A DNA stretch of 17,560 bases, taken from Actinomycetota bacterium (GTDB lineage: Bacteria > Actinomycetota > UBA4738). Positions 1-7,905 of the stretch are shown here, piece after piece (within the stretch, counting starts at the first letter, position 1; the number at the start of each line of letters is the position of its first letter). The notes below the pieces were generated by a model, which made no database searches, was not told the origin of the DNA, and saw only the letters and a program-made list of their open reading frames with translations. The stretch lies in the NCBI GenBank assembly GCA_005888465.1, contig VAYJ01000005.1, positions 1 through 17,560 of the forward strand, written 5' to 3'. The translations under genes and the position numbers were made by a program.

Positions 1-249
1 GAGCCGGTGGCGAACGCGAACGACGGGCTCGAGGCGTTCGTCTTCCGGACACGGGTGGCGCCCGGGGCGCTCGACCCGGACCTCCGCCTGCTGAAGATCG
101 ACTACGACTTCGCGTTTAACCCGGGGTTCGTCATCCGCCGGATCCTGGACGAGGTGGTACAGGTTGCGGATGGCGTCTACCTGGGCAAGGTGCTGCTGCG
201 CGCGCGCGAGCGATTCCACCGCGTGGGATTCTTCTCGCTCGCCGCGTGA
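1..249 (+). CDS. C-terminal part of an unrecognised protein (5' end outside window)
   Basis: The frame is open from base 1 to a TGA at 247-249, so this is the last 82 residues of a longer gene. A GTG at position 7 could be a start, but the open frame continues to the window edge with no ribosome binding site visible, so I treat it as partial. The tail has a phenylalanine-rich end (VGFFSLAA), a 'KIDYDF..NPGF' segment and a 'ILDEVVQVADGVYLGKVLLR' segment. These look like the end of a small globular protein, but I do not recognise the family and assign no function. No membrane segment is visible. DUF2630 follows 27 nt downstream on the same strand, so the two may be co-transcribed. Confidence 0.6.
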   Translation, partial: EPVANANDGLEAFVFRTRVAPGALDPDLRLLKIDYDFAFNPGFVIRRILDEVVQVADGVYLGKVLLRARERFHRVGFFSLAA

Positions 250-276
250 GCCCGAGCCCACGAGAGGAGCGAACCG

Positions 277-519
277 ATGGATGATCAGGAGGTCGTCGAC
301 AGGATCAACGAGCTCGCGCACGAGGAGCACGAGCTCTTCGAGCGGGCCGGGAAAGAGGAAATCTCGCCGGCCGAGCACGAGCGCCTGAAGTTCCTGCAGG
401 TCCGACTGGACCAGTGCTGGGACTTGCTCCACCAGCGGCGCGCCCGGCGGGCGGCCGGCATGAACCCCGACGAGGCGAGCGTCCGAGACGAGCGCACGGT
501 CGAGGGCTACGTGGGCTGA
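277..519 (+). CDS. DUF2630 family protein
   Basis: This 80-residue protein starts MDDQEVVDRINELAHEEHEL and continues with a second helix carrying LDQCWDLLHQRRARR, followed by a tail ending in RDERTVEGYVG. That layout matches the small, highly charged, all-helical DUF2630 family, which is common in Actinobacteria and has no established function. The protein is predicted to be cytoplasmic and probably forms a helical hairpin. The ATG is preceded by a GAGAGGAG ribosome binding site about 8 nt upstream, which fixes the start. It follows the partial gene by 27 nt and its stop lies 10 nt from the stop of the convergent fhs gene, with no clear terminator between them. Family assignment is confident; function is unknown. 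Confidence 0.85.
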   Translation: MDDQEVVDRINELAHEEHELFERAGKEEISPAEHERLKFLQVRLDQCWDLLHQRRARRAAGMNPDEASVRDERTVEGYVG

Positions 520-529
520 CGCCGCCCGG

Positions 530-2194
530 TTACACGAGCCCAATCGTGTGCCCGTTCGCGTCGAGGTCGATCTCGGCCGCGCGCGAGCGGCTCGGGAGCC
601 CCGGCATGGTCACGATGTCGCCGGCGAGCACGTAGACGAACCCCGCTCCCGCCGACAAACGCGCGCCGCGGACCGGAAAGACGTAGCCGGATGGCGCGCC
701 CTTGAGGTTCGGGTCGTGCGAGATCGACAGGTGCGTCTTCGCCATGCACACGGGCAGGTTCCCGTAGCCGGCTGCCGTGAACCGATCGACGGCGAGCTCC
801 GCCGCGCGATCCCATTTCACATCGGCGGCGCCGTACATCCGCGTCGCGAGCGCGTGCACCTTCTCCCGGAGCATCTGCTCCGGCTGATACAGCGGTACGA
901 ACGACGACGGCTGCGCGCACGCGTCCTCGACGGCGGAGGCGAGCGCCCCTGCGCCTGCTCCACCGTCGGCGAATGCGCTGTGCTCCACGACGGCGAGCGC
1001 CCCGGCCGCCGACCCGGCCTGGCGGACCGCCGCGAGCTCGGACGGGTGATCGGTGGGGAACCGGTTGATCGCCACGACGACCGGCACGCCGAACTGGCGC
1101 ATGTTCCGCACGTGGCGATCGAGGTTGCTGGCGCCGGCCTCGACGGCACTCGGGTCCTCCTGCTGGATCTCCTTCGACGTGTGGGCCGCGAGGATCGCGT
1201 CGAAGCGCCCCGAGTGGTACTTGAGCGCGCGCACGGTCGCGACGACGACGACCGCGTCGGGGATCAGGCCCGACACGGGCGCCTTGATGTGGAAGAGCTT
1301 CTCGGCACCCATGTCGGCGCCGAAGCCCGCCTCCGTCACGAGGTAGTCGGCGCGCGGCAGGGCGATGAGGTCGGCCACGACCGACGAGTTCCCGTGCGCG
1401 ATGTTGCCGAACGGCCCGGTGTGGATGAACGCGGGCGTCCCTTCGGAGGTCTGCATGAGGTTCGGCTTGATCGCGTCGCGCAGGAGCATCGCCATCGCCC
1501 CCGGTCCGCGCAGCGTCTCGGCCGTCACGGGCTTGCCGTCTTCCTCGAAGCCGACCACGATGGCGGCGAGCCGCCGCCGGAGGTCGGCGAGGTCGCGCGA
1601 GAGCCCGAGGACGGCCATGACCTCGCTCGCCGCGGTGATGTCGAACCCGGTCTCGCGAAGGATCCCGTTCGCCTTGCCGCCGAGACCGGTCACGATCTGG
1701 CGAAGCCCTCGGTCGTCCATGTCGATCACCCGCCGCCAGGTGATCGTGGCGGGGTCGATGCGAACGCTCTCGCGCATGAGCGCGTCGTCGATGAGGGCTG
1801 CGAGCAGGTTGTTCGCGCTCTCCACCGCGAAGAGATCGGAGCCGAGCCCGATCAGGCTCTCCTCGAGTGGCTCGATCCGCGAGACCCCGCCGCCGGCCCC
1901 TCCGCCCTTCAGGCCAAGGGTCGGTCCCAGCGACGACTGCCGTAACACGACGGCGGCATTCCTGCCGATCCTGTTCAGGCCCATCGACAATCCAATGGCG
2001 GACACGGTTTTCCCCTCCCCGGCAGGGGTGGGTGTGACGGCGGTGACCAGGACGTACTTGCCTCGGGCGGACGAGCCGTTTCCCGACGGGTCCGGCAGCG
2101 CATCGAGCGGGACCTTCGCCCGGTATCGGCCGTGGAGCTCGAGGTCCGTATCGCCAAAACCGAGCTGCTCGGCCACCTGCCTGATGTCCCGCAT
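530..2194 (-). CDS. fhs: Formate-tetrahydrofolate ligase, divergent variant
   Basis: This cytoplasmic enzyme makes 10-formyl-tetrahydrofolate from formate, ATP and THF, feeding one-carbon metabolism. The 554-residue product has the usual family length. It carries the ATP-binding loop TPTPAGEGKT (about 54-63), GFDITAASEVMA (about 183), VTEAGFGADMGAEK (about 286-299), VAINRFPTDH (about 374) and the C-terminal SAGAGF and GDIVTMPGLPS segments. I chose ATG 2194 because it begins the conserved N-terminus; the open frame runs 56 residues further upstream but that part looks non-coding. A purine-rich AGGGGGTGG lies just before the ATG. A TAGGAT -10-like hexamer on the minus strand (2235-2240) could serve it, though no good -35 is seen. 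Oddly, the family's REPSLGP reads RQSSLGP (85-91), the HFTGD segment reads GLGSD (116-120), and the FDIKCR-like segment reads FHIKAP (301-306). The family is certain; whether it has the standard activity is less so. Confidence 0.92.
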   Translation of the reverse strand: MRDIRQVAEQLGFGDTDLELHGRYRAKVPLDALPDPSGNGSSARGKYVLVTAVTPTPAGEGKTVSAIGLSMGLNRIGRNAAVVLRQSSLGPTLGLKGGGAGGGVSRIEPLEESLIGLGSDLFAVESANNLLAALIDDALMRESVRIDPATITWRRVIDMDDRGLRQIVTGLGGKANGILRETGFDITAASEVMAVLGLSRDLADLRRRLAAIVVGFEEDGKPVTAETLRGPGAMAMLLRDAIKPNLMQTSEGTPAFIHTGPFGNIAHGNSSVVADLIALPRADYLVTEAGFGADMGAEKLFHIKAPVSGLIPDAVVVVATVRALKYHSGRFDAILAAHTSKEIQQEDPSAVEAGASNLDRHVRNMRQFGVPVVVAINRFPTDHPSELAAVRQAGSAAGALAVVEHSAFADGGAGAGALASAVEDACAQPSSFVPLYQPEQMLREKVHALATRMYGAADVKWDRAAELAVDRFTAAGYGNLPVCMAKTHLSISHDPNLKGAPSGYVFPVRGARLSAGAGFVYVLAGDIVTMPGLPSRSRAAEIDLDANGHTIGLV

Positions 2195-2388
2195 CCCGCC
2201 ACCCCCTGTCCCGGCGTCGTGTGTCCGGCCCCGCATCCTACCCAGGCGAGGGCGCGGATGGCGCTGGCAGTCAGGCGCGTTTTTCGCTACATTGCCTTGC
2301 CCGGTTCGAGGCGGAAGCCGATCCGTCCGGCTCCTTGCATCGCCCTTCCTCGCGCGGTACATGACGGAGTACGACGTCGGAGGGGACG

Positions 2389-3837
2389 GTGCGGGGCGGT
2401 CGACCGAACGGGATCGCGGGCGATCGGGCGGAGCCCGCGCCAGGTGCGCCCATTGTGGACGTGCGCGGCTCCGCTGCGGTGCTGGACCTCGGGGAGCTGG
2501 CCGCTGGCGGGGCGAGCGCGCCGCTGACCGTCGGGTACATGCGGATCTGGTTCACCCCAGTTCACGGGGCCGTGGTCGACCGCGCACCCGTCGAGCCCCA
2601 TGCGCTCCCCCGGCCGCGCCCCGCGCCGATCCGGCTCCTGCCACCCCAACGTCAGGAGGGGCCCGGCGTGGCGGAGGCCCTCCGGGAGGTTGGCGAGCGG
2701 CTCTCGGACTCCCACGTCGTGCACGTCACCGGCCCGCGTGCCACCGTCGGTGGGCTCTTCTGCGCACTCGCCCGAGAGCGCACCCCGCCGACCGAGGCTG
2801 TCGTGTATCTGGACGTCCGGGGAGCGGTCCTCGCGGACATCCTGCAAGTGTTGTTCGAGCTCATGTGCGCTGGGCCGTCGGGATCGGTCGCCTCCGCCGA
2901 CGAGCTTCGCGCGGGGCTCCGAGGGGTGCGTGGGCTCGTCTTGTTGCGGGACGCTGACTTCACGGTGACCGAGGCCGACATCTTCGGAGACACCCTTCGA
3001 GGTTGCAGCATCGTGATCGCCGGCGAACGGGGGCCATCGCCGGATGGTGTCCCCGGCGTGACGGCCACTGCTCTCAGCGATGAGGAGATGACGCCCGATG
3101 TGGTCGAGCTCCGTGTGGCCTCGCTCGACGCATCGGCGTTTCACGCCCTCGAAATGCTGATCGCGGCAGGCGGAGATGCCGTGCATGAGCGCGTCATCGC
3201 CGCGCTGCTGAATGGTGATGAGCCGGCACAACGGCTCCGAGTCCTCGCCGAGCTCGCCCTGGCCGAGGCGAACGGACCCTGGCATCGGGCGGCGTCATCG
3301 GCCCTCCAGCCCATCCCGATGGGCCTGCGGCCCGAGCGATGGGCGGGTGCCCTTGCGACGGCGCTCGCAGCGTGGGCGCACGAGGCTCGTGTCCAGGAGG
3401 CGACCTGGACGCATGGCTTCGGAACGTGGCGCCGCACCCATGCCTGGTTGCTCCGGGACGGGCAGGCCGACCGACTCGCGGCGGCCCGCCGCCTCCAGGA
3501 GGACGTCGCGCTTGCCGGGCGGTGGGGCGCCTGGCGCAGCTTGCTGCTCGACGCCGTTGACCACGCCGAGACGAGGGGAGACACGGCCGGTCGCGCCTGG
3601 GCGCTGCACCAACTCGGCAGCCGGGCGCTCTGCCTCGGGGACCGGCTCGCCGCCCGTGCATGCCTCGCCGAAGCGAGGGATCTTCGATGGCGGACCGGCG
3701 ATCGGGCAGGCGCTGCAGTGACGCAGCACAACCTGGACCTGGCCTCGGCCGGCATTACCGCTCAAGCATCACGACGATCTCGGCTGGCCGCATGGGCGAG
3801 CCGAGCGGGGAGACGGCGGCCCGAACCGATCGGCTGA
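2389..3837 (+). CDS. STAND-ATPase/TPR-like protein with degenerate P-loop
   Basis: The 482-residue protein resembles actinobacterial STAND (NB-ARC-like) signalling ATPases with C-terminal TPR repeats. Residues about 80-215 have the order of such an NTPase core: a hydrophobic strand into HVTGPRATVGG (112-122, where the Walker A motif would sit), YLDVRG (140-145), and LVLLRDADF (183-191, where Walker B would sit). The Walker A Lys and Thr and the first Walker B Asp are absent, so ATP binding is doubtful. Residues about 400-455 (WALHQLGSRALCLGD, then TGDRAGAAVTQHNLDLA) look like TPR helices of this class. There is no signal peptide or membrane segment. The GTG start is supported by GGAGGGG at 2379-2385; ATG 2539 is an alternative lacking a good RBS. 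A weak promoter candidate is TTGCAT (2335-2340), 17 nt, TACATG (2358-2363). Function is unknown; a protein-binding or regulatory scaffold is the best guess. Confidence 0.7.
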   Translation: MRGGRPNGIAGDRAEPAPGAPIVDVRGSAAVLDLGELAAGGASAPLTVGYMRIWFTPVHGAVVDRAPVEPHALPRPRPAPIRLLPPQRQEGPGVAEALREVGERLSDSHVVHVTGPRATVGGLFCALARERTPPTEAVVYLDVRGAVLADILQVLFELMCAGPSGSVASADELRAGLRGVRGLVLLRDADFTVTEADIFGDTLRGCSIVIAGERGPSPDGVPGVTATALSDEEMTPDVVELRVASLDASAFHALEMLIAAGGDAVHERVIAALLNGDEPAQRLRVLAELALAEANGPWHRAASSALQPIPMGLRPERWAGALATALAAWAHEARVQEATWTHGFGTWRRTHAWLLRDGQADRLAAARRLQEDVALAGRWGAWRSLLLDAVDHAETRGDTAGRAWALHQLGSRALCLGDRLAARACLAEARDLRWRTGDRAGAAVTQHNLDLASAGITAQASRRSRLAAWASRAGRRRPEPIG

Positions 3838-3947
3838 ACGAGCTCGAGTCTCGGCTGCGGGCGCGCATCGTGGGGGGTATCCTTCGACGATCGGGGCTTG
3901 CGATGGTGCCGGCCTCGACACAGCGCGCCCGGCGGACGGAGTGAACC

Positions 3948-4925
3948 GTGCAGCTCGCCACGAGGGCAACCATCGATTCGCCCGAACTCCAGCCGAACGG
4001 GTCCCTCTCTGTCGCCGCCCGGACGCCGCGACAGATCATCTGGCGCCACTTCCGCAGGGACCGGCTCGCGATGGTGAGCCTCGTCTTCCTGGGCCTCATG
4101 ATCACCGCCGCCATCACGGCGCCGCTCGTGTCGCGCTACGTCGTGCATCACCCGCCGAACACGCTCTACATCAACGAGACGCTCGATCAGTTCGGCGTGC
4201 CGAAGGGACCGAATCACCTCTTCTGGTTCGGGGCGGACGACGCAGGTCGCGACCTCTTCGTCCGCGTCCTGTACGGCGCGCGGACCTCGCTCGTCGTGGC
4301 CTTTTTCGCAACTGGCATCTCGGTCCTCATCGGGGTGAGCGTCGGCCTGGTCTCCGGCTTCTACCGCGGCCGGGTGGACACGGCGCTCTCCCGGTTCACC
4401 GACGTGATCATGTCGCTCCCCGTGCTGCTGCTCGCGCTCGGCCTGGTGGCCGGGTGCGGGCTCTCCTCGCGGGGATGCCTCGGCGGGCTCGTGCGGCCGG
4501 GCCTGCTGCTCGTGAGCTACGTGATCGCGCTCTTCAACTGGCCCTACGTGTCGCGCCTGGTCCGAGGCGAGGTGCTCCGGCTGCGGGAGAAGGAGTTCGT
4601 CGAAGCGGCGGCGGCGGCGGGCTCCAGCAACTTCCGGATCATGGTGCGCGAGGTGCTGCCCAACGTGGTCGCCCCGGTGCTCGTGTTCACGACCCTCATC
4701 ATCCCGAACAACATCCTGTTCGAGGCGGCGCTCTCGTTCCTGGGGATCGGCGTGCCGGCGACGACACCGTCCTGGGGCAAGATGCTCTCGGACGCGGGCT
4801 CGATCTTCACGGTGGCATGGTGGATGATGGTCTTCCCCGGGCTCTTCCTGTTCCTCACGACCTTGGCGTTCAACCTGGTCGGCGACGGGTTTCGTGACGC
4901 GCTCGACCCGCGGACCATTCGATAG
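3948..4925 (+). CDS. ABC transporter permease, DppC/OppC type
   Basis: This is one of the two membrane subunits of an oligopeptide/dipeptide-type importer. The 325 residues include an N-terminal cytoplasmic stretch, TM1 at about 41-64, an external segment with the family's FGADDAGRDLFVRVLYGAR motif (94-112), several further helices, and the cytoplasmic EAA loop EAAAAAGSSNFRIMVREVLP (219-238) that docks on the ATPase. The C-terminal NNILFEAALSFLGIGV and LVGDGFRDALDPR are typical of DppC. The GTG start follows GGAG at 3938-3941. The 110-nt gap after the STAND-like gene holds a TATCCT hexamer (3878-3883) as a possible -10 but no clear -35. It is the first gene of the importer block, whereas the usual order places DppC after the binding protein and DppB. 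Substrate is unknown. Confidence 0.93.
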   Translation: MQLATRATIDSPELQPNGSLSVAARTPRQIIWRHFRRDRLAMVSLVFLGLMITAAITAPLVSRYVVHHPPNTLYINETLDQFGVPKGPNHLFWFGADDAGRDLFVRVLYGARTSLVVAFFATGISVLIGVSVGLVSGFYRGRVDTALSRFTDVIMSLPVLLLALGLVAGCGLSSRGCLGGLVRPGLLLVSYVIALFNWPYVSRLVRGEVLRLREKEFVEAAAAAGSSNFRIMVREVLPNVVAPVLVFTTLIIPNNILFEAALSFLGIGVPATTPSWGKMLSDAGSIFTVAWWMMVFPGLFLFLTTLAFNLVGDGFRDALDPRTIR

Positions 4926-4997
4926 ACGTATTCCAAGACAAGGGGACCGGCGGTGCGGGTAGGGGATCAGCGGCAAGGCGAGGGAGGAGGTCCAGGG

Positions 4998-6860
4998 ATG
5001 GTTCGACTGGTGAAGGTGGCCGCGCTTGCCGCGGTCATCGCGCTCGTGGCGGCAGCGTGCAGCAGCCCCTCGGGGAACCCGAGCCAGAGCTCGGCGCCCG
5101 CCGCGCTCAAGAAGGGCGGCGTGTTCAGGATCGGCCTGGCGTCGGACGTGCACGAGGCGCTCGACCCGGCCCGCGAGTACTACACGATCGGCTGGGAGTT
5201 CCTGCGCTGCTGCCTCGCGCGCACCCTCCTGGACTTCAACCTGAAGGGCCCGAACGAGGACGGCAACACCCTCCAGCCGGACCTGGCGACCGCGCTCCCC
5301 GCGGTCTCGAGCGACGGTCTCACCTACACGTTCACGATCAAGCCGGGCGTCAAGTACGGCCCGCCGTTCCAGAACCAGACCGTGCAGGCGCAGGACTTCA
5401 TCCGAGCGATCACCAGAGAGGCCGAGTCCAAGACGGCCGCGAGCTACCCGTTCTACTACTCGAACATCAAGGGCTTCGACGACGTGACCTCCGGCAAGGC
5501 CACGACGATCAGCGGCCTCTCCGCGCCCGATCCGTCGACGCTGGTTATCACCCTGACGGCACCGACGGGGTATTTCCCGTACACCCTCACGCTCGCGGCG
5601 ACCGCGCCCATCCCGGCGAGCCCGAGCGACCCGAGCGCGCCGCTCGGCGCCGCGACCGGGCACGACCAGAACTACGGGCAGTTCATCGTCTCGACCGGAC
5701 CCTACATGTGGAAGGGGGCCGACCAGATCGACTACTCGAAGCCGGCCGCGCAGCAGGCGGGCCCGGAAGGCTTCCAGGCCGGCAAGTCCTACGTCCTGGT
5801 CCGCAACCCCTCCTGGGACGCGTCGACCGACCCGTACCGCAAGGCCTACCTCGACGAGATCGACGTCACGGTGGGCGGTACGGTCGCCGACCTCACGAAC
5901 AAGATCCAGAACGCCGACCTCAACACCATGGACGCGTTGCCGACCCCGGAGGGGATCCGGCTCTTCTCGACGACGCCCAACCTCAAGCCGTTCATCCACT
6001 CGGACTCCACGTTCGGCACCTACTACATCAATATGAACCTCGCCCTCGCGCCGTTCGACGACCTCAACGTGCGCAAGGCGATCAACTGGGTGGTGGACAA
6101 ATCGGGCCTGCAACGGCTGGCGGGCGGTCCACTCCTGGGCGACATCGCGACCCACGACCTCCCCAACACCATGGTGCCGAGCCTGAAGACCTACGATCCG
6201 TATGCGACGCCGAACGAGGCGGGGTCGGTAGACAAGGCCAAGGCCGCGATGATGCTCTCCAAGTACGACGCGAACCACGACGGCGTCTGCGACGCGTCCG
6301 CGTGCAAGGACGTGGTGATGGTCGTGGACCAGACGGACCCCTTCCCCAAGATGGCGGCCCTCGTCCAGTCCAACCTCGCGAGCATCGGCATCACCGTCAC
6401 GCTCAAGCAGTTCCAGACCACGACGGCCTACACGAAGTGCGAGACGGCGACCGAACAGGTCCCCATGTGTCCGAGCGAGGGCTGGTACGCGGACTTCGCC
6501 GACCCGTACGCGTTCGTGACGGGACTCTTCAGCTCGGCGAGCCTGACGCCGTCCTGCTGCGACGACTCGGAGCTGGGCGCCACATCGGCGCAGCTCGCCG
6601 GCTGGAAGTACGCGATCACGACCGCGACCCCGAACATCGACAGTGCGCTGAACGCGTGCGTGCCGACGCAGGGGAGTGCCCGGCTGGACTGCTACGGGAA
6701 CATCGACAAGAACCTGATGGAGAACGTCGTCCCGTGGGTGCCCTACCGATTCGCGAACGAGGTCGTGATCACGTCGCCGAACGTGCAGAACTATCACCTC
6801 GACGCGTCGACGGGTTGGATCTCGCTCGCGCTGGTGGCCCTGGCCAACGGCGGGAAGTGA
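4998..6860 (+). CDS. ABC transporter substrate-binding lipoprotein, family 5 (peptide/nickel type)
   Basis: This is the extracellular substrate-capturing component of the importer, anchored to the membrane. The 620-residue precursor has a short positive N-terminus, a hydrophobic core and the lipobox LVAAAC, with lipidation at Cys21. The mature part follows the SBP_bac_5 plan: GGVFRIGLASDVHEALDPA near the start, SDGLTYTFTIKPGVKY (105-120), YYINMNLALAPFDDLNVRKAI (342-362) and a C-terminal WVPYRFANEV segment. I chose ATG 4998 because GGAGGAGG lies at 4983-4990 and because it gives a proper signal peptide; GTG 4953 would add 15 residues before it. Ten Cys occur outside the lipobox (71, 72, 431, 436, 481, 491, 520, 521, 554, 565), suggesting disulfides, and DANHDGVCD (424-432) looks like a calcium-binding loop. 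It lies 72 nt after the DppC-like gene and before a strong hairpin. Confidence 0.93.
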   Translation: MVRLVKVAALAAVIALVAAACSSPSGNPSQSSAPAALKKGGVFRIGLASDVHEALDPAREYYTIGWEFLRCCLARTLLDFNLKGPNEDGNTLQPDLATALPAVSSDGLTYTFTIKPGVKYGPPFQNQTVQAQDFIRAITREAESKTAASYPFYYSNIKGFDDVTSGKATTISGLSAPDPSTLVITLTAPTGYFPYTLTLAATAPIPASPSDPSAPLGAATGHDQNYGQFIVSTGPYMWKGADQIDYSKPAAQQAGPEGFQAGKSYVLVRNPSWDASTDPYRKAYLDEIDVTVGGTVADLTNKIQNADLNTMDALPTPEGIRLFSTTPNLKPFIHSDSTFGTYYINMNLALAPFDDLNVRKAINWVVDKSGLQRLAGGPLLGDIATHDLPNTMVPSLKTYDPYATPNEAGSVDKAKAAMMLSKYDANHDGVCDASACKDVVMVVDQTDPFPKMAALVQSNLASIGITVTLKQFQTTTAYTKCETATEQVPMCPSEGWYADFADPYAFVTGLFSSASLTPSCCDDSELGATSAQLAGWKYAITTATPNIDSALNACVPTQGSARLDCYGNIDKNLMENVVPWVPYRFANEVVITSPNVQNYHLDASTGWISLALVALANGGK

Positions 6861-6880
6861 CCTCGACGAGCTCGACGGGG

Positions 6881-6912
6881 AGCGAGGGGCCGCCTGTGGG
6901 CGGCCCCTCGCT
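6881..6912 (+). promoter_or_regulatory. Perfect 14-bp hairpin between binding-protein and permease genes
   Basis: AGCGAGGGGCCGCC (6881-6894) is followed by loop TGTG (6895-6898) and the exact reverse complement GGCGGCCCCTCGCT (6899-6912). It starts 20 nt after the lipoprotein stop and ends 21 nt before the GTG of the next permease. No T-run follows. In binding-protein-dependent transporter operons, such intercistronic hairpins typically protect the 3' end of the binding-protein message or cause partial termination, so that more binding protein than permease is made. That role here is inference; the structure itself is directly visible. Confidence 0.75.
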
Positions 6913-6933
6913 TCCACGCGCGGCGGAGTATCC

Positions 6934-7905
6934 GTGACCCGCTATCTGATCCGGCGCGCGCTGTTCATGATCTTCGTGCTCTGGGTCGTCTCCATCCTTA
7001 CGTTCCTCATCTTCGTGAAACTCCCCCCGGGGAACCCCGCGATCCGGGCTGTCGGCCGTACCCAGACGCCCGAGACGATCGCGAACGCGAAGCGCGCCCT
7101 CGGCCTAGACAAGCCCGTCTGGGTGCAGTACGCCAGGTTCGCCAAGGGCCTCGTGCCATGGCCGGGATGGTTCCTGAACAAGCAGGTCTACTTCTCCTGG
7201 TCGAACTTCATCCCGGTGAAGACGATGATCTTCAGCCGCTTGCCGGTCACCCTGATGCTCGCGGCGGGGGCCGCGGTCGTGTGGCTCCTCATCGGCATCC
7301 CCGTCGGCATCGTCTCGGCGATCCGGCCCCACTCCGCCGCGGATCGGGCGGGCATGCTGTTCGCGCTCTTCGGCGTCTCGGCGCCGGTCTTCTGGCTCTC
7401 GTACGTGCTCCTCTACGTGTTCTGGTTCCGGCTGCACATCGCGCCCAGCAGCGGCATCCCGATCGGGATGGGCGTGATCTCGGCCGCCCTGCACGGCCGG
7501 TTCGTGCTTCCCTGGATCGCCCTCGCCCTCACCTACTCGGCCTTCTATGCCCGGATCCTTCGAAGCAGCCTCATCGAAACGATGCACGAGGATTTCATCC
7601 GGACCGCTCGTGCCAAGGGCCTCTCCGAGCATCGGGTGATCCTTCGCCACGGCGTGCGCGTCGCCATCACGCCGATCGTGACGCTCTTCGGGATCGATCT
7701 GGGCTATCTCCTGGGCGGCGCGATCATCGTGGAGAACGTCTTCAACCTGCAGGGCGTGGGGCAGCTGGGCATCCAGTCGCTCTTCACCAACGACTTCCCG
7801 ACGGTGATGGGCGTTACGGTCATGGCGGCCGTGTTCATCGTCGTCGCGAACTTGGTAGTCGACGTCGTGTATGCGTTCCTGGACCCGAGAGTGAGGTACG
7901 AATGA
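6934..7905 (+). CDS. ABC transporter permease, DppB/OppB type
   Basis: This is the second membrane subunit of the importer. The 323 residues begin MTRYLIRRAL and lead straight into TM1 (about 10-30), then the family motif KLPPGNPA (29-36) and an external region with LGLDKPVWVQYARF (57-70). Further helices follow, with the cytoplasmic EAA loop EDFIRTARAKGLSEHRVILRHG at about 219-240. The C-terminus LGGAIIVENVFNLQGVGQLG and VVYAFLDPRVRYE is typical of DppB. The GTG start is preceded by GGAG at 6924-6927. Its TGA overlaps the ATG of the DUF1028 gene (ATGA at 7902-7905), implying translational coupling. It pairs with the DppC-like subunit encoded about 2 kb upstream, across the lipoprotein gene. 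Confidence 0.93.
   Translation: MTRYLIRRALFMIFVLWVVSILTFLIFVKLPPGNPAIRAVGRTQTPETIANAKRALGLDKPVWVQYARFAKGLVPWPGWFLNKQVYFSWSNFIPVKTMIFSRLPVTLMLAAGAAVVWLLIGIPVGIVSAIRPHSAADRAGMLFALFGVSAPVFWLSYVLLYVFWFRLHIAPSSGIPIGMGVISAALHGRFVLPWIALALTYSAFYARILRSSLIETMHEDFIRTARAKGLSEHRVILRHGVRVAITPIVTLFGIDLGYLLGGAIIVENVFNLQGVGQLGIQSLFTNDFPTVMGVTVMAAVFIVVANLVVDVVYAFLDPRVRYE

Noticed and set aside
532..549. A 6-bp hairpin ACACGA/TCGTGT at the DUF2630/fhs junction as a terminator.
   Set aside because: It is short, lies inside the fhs coding end and has no T-run, so it is not distinguishable from chance.
548..1945. A long plus-strand open frame opposite fhs, and another at 1365-2957 running through the fhs/STAND gap.
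   Set aside because: Both are antisense or out-of-frame shadows of conserved coding sequence, with biased composition and no domain.
2195..2388. The fhs/STAND divergent gap searched for a riboswitch, or for a tRNA because of GGTTCGA at 2303-2309.
   Set aside because: No tRNA arms fold around the GGTTCGA, and the likely fhs leader is only about 34 nt, too short for a known riboswitch.
4953..4997. GTG 4953 as start of the binding lipoprotein.
   Set aside because: It lies upstream of the strong GGAGGAGG site and would put 15 polar residues ahead of a normal lipoprotein signal peptide.
3762..6917. A very long minus-strand open frame (over 1000 codons) opposite the importer genes.
   Set aside because: It is rich in Arg, His, Val and Glu, has no recognisable domain and lies opposite well-conserved permease and binding-protein genes. 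It is a shadow produced by high-GC codon use.
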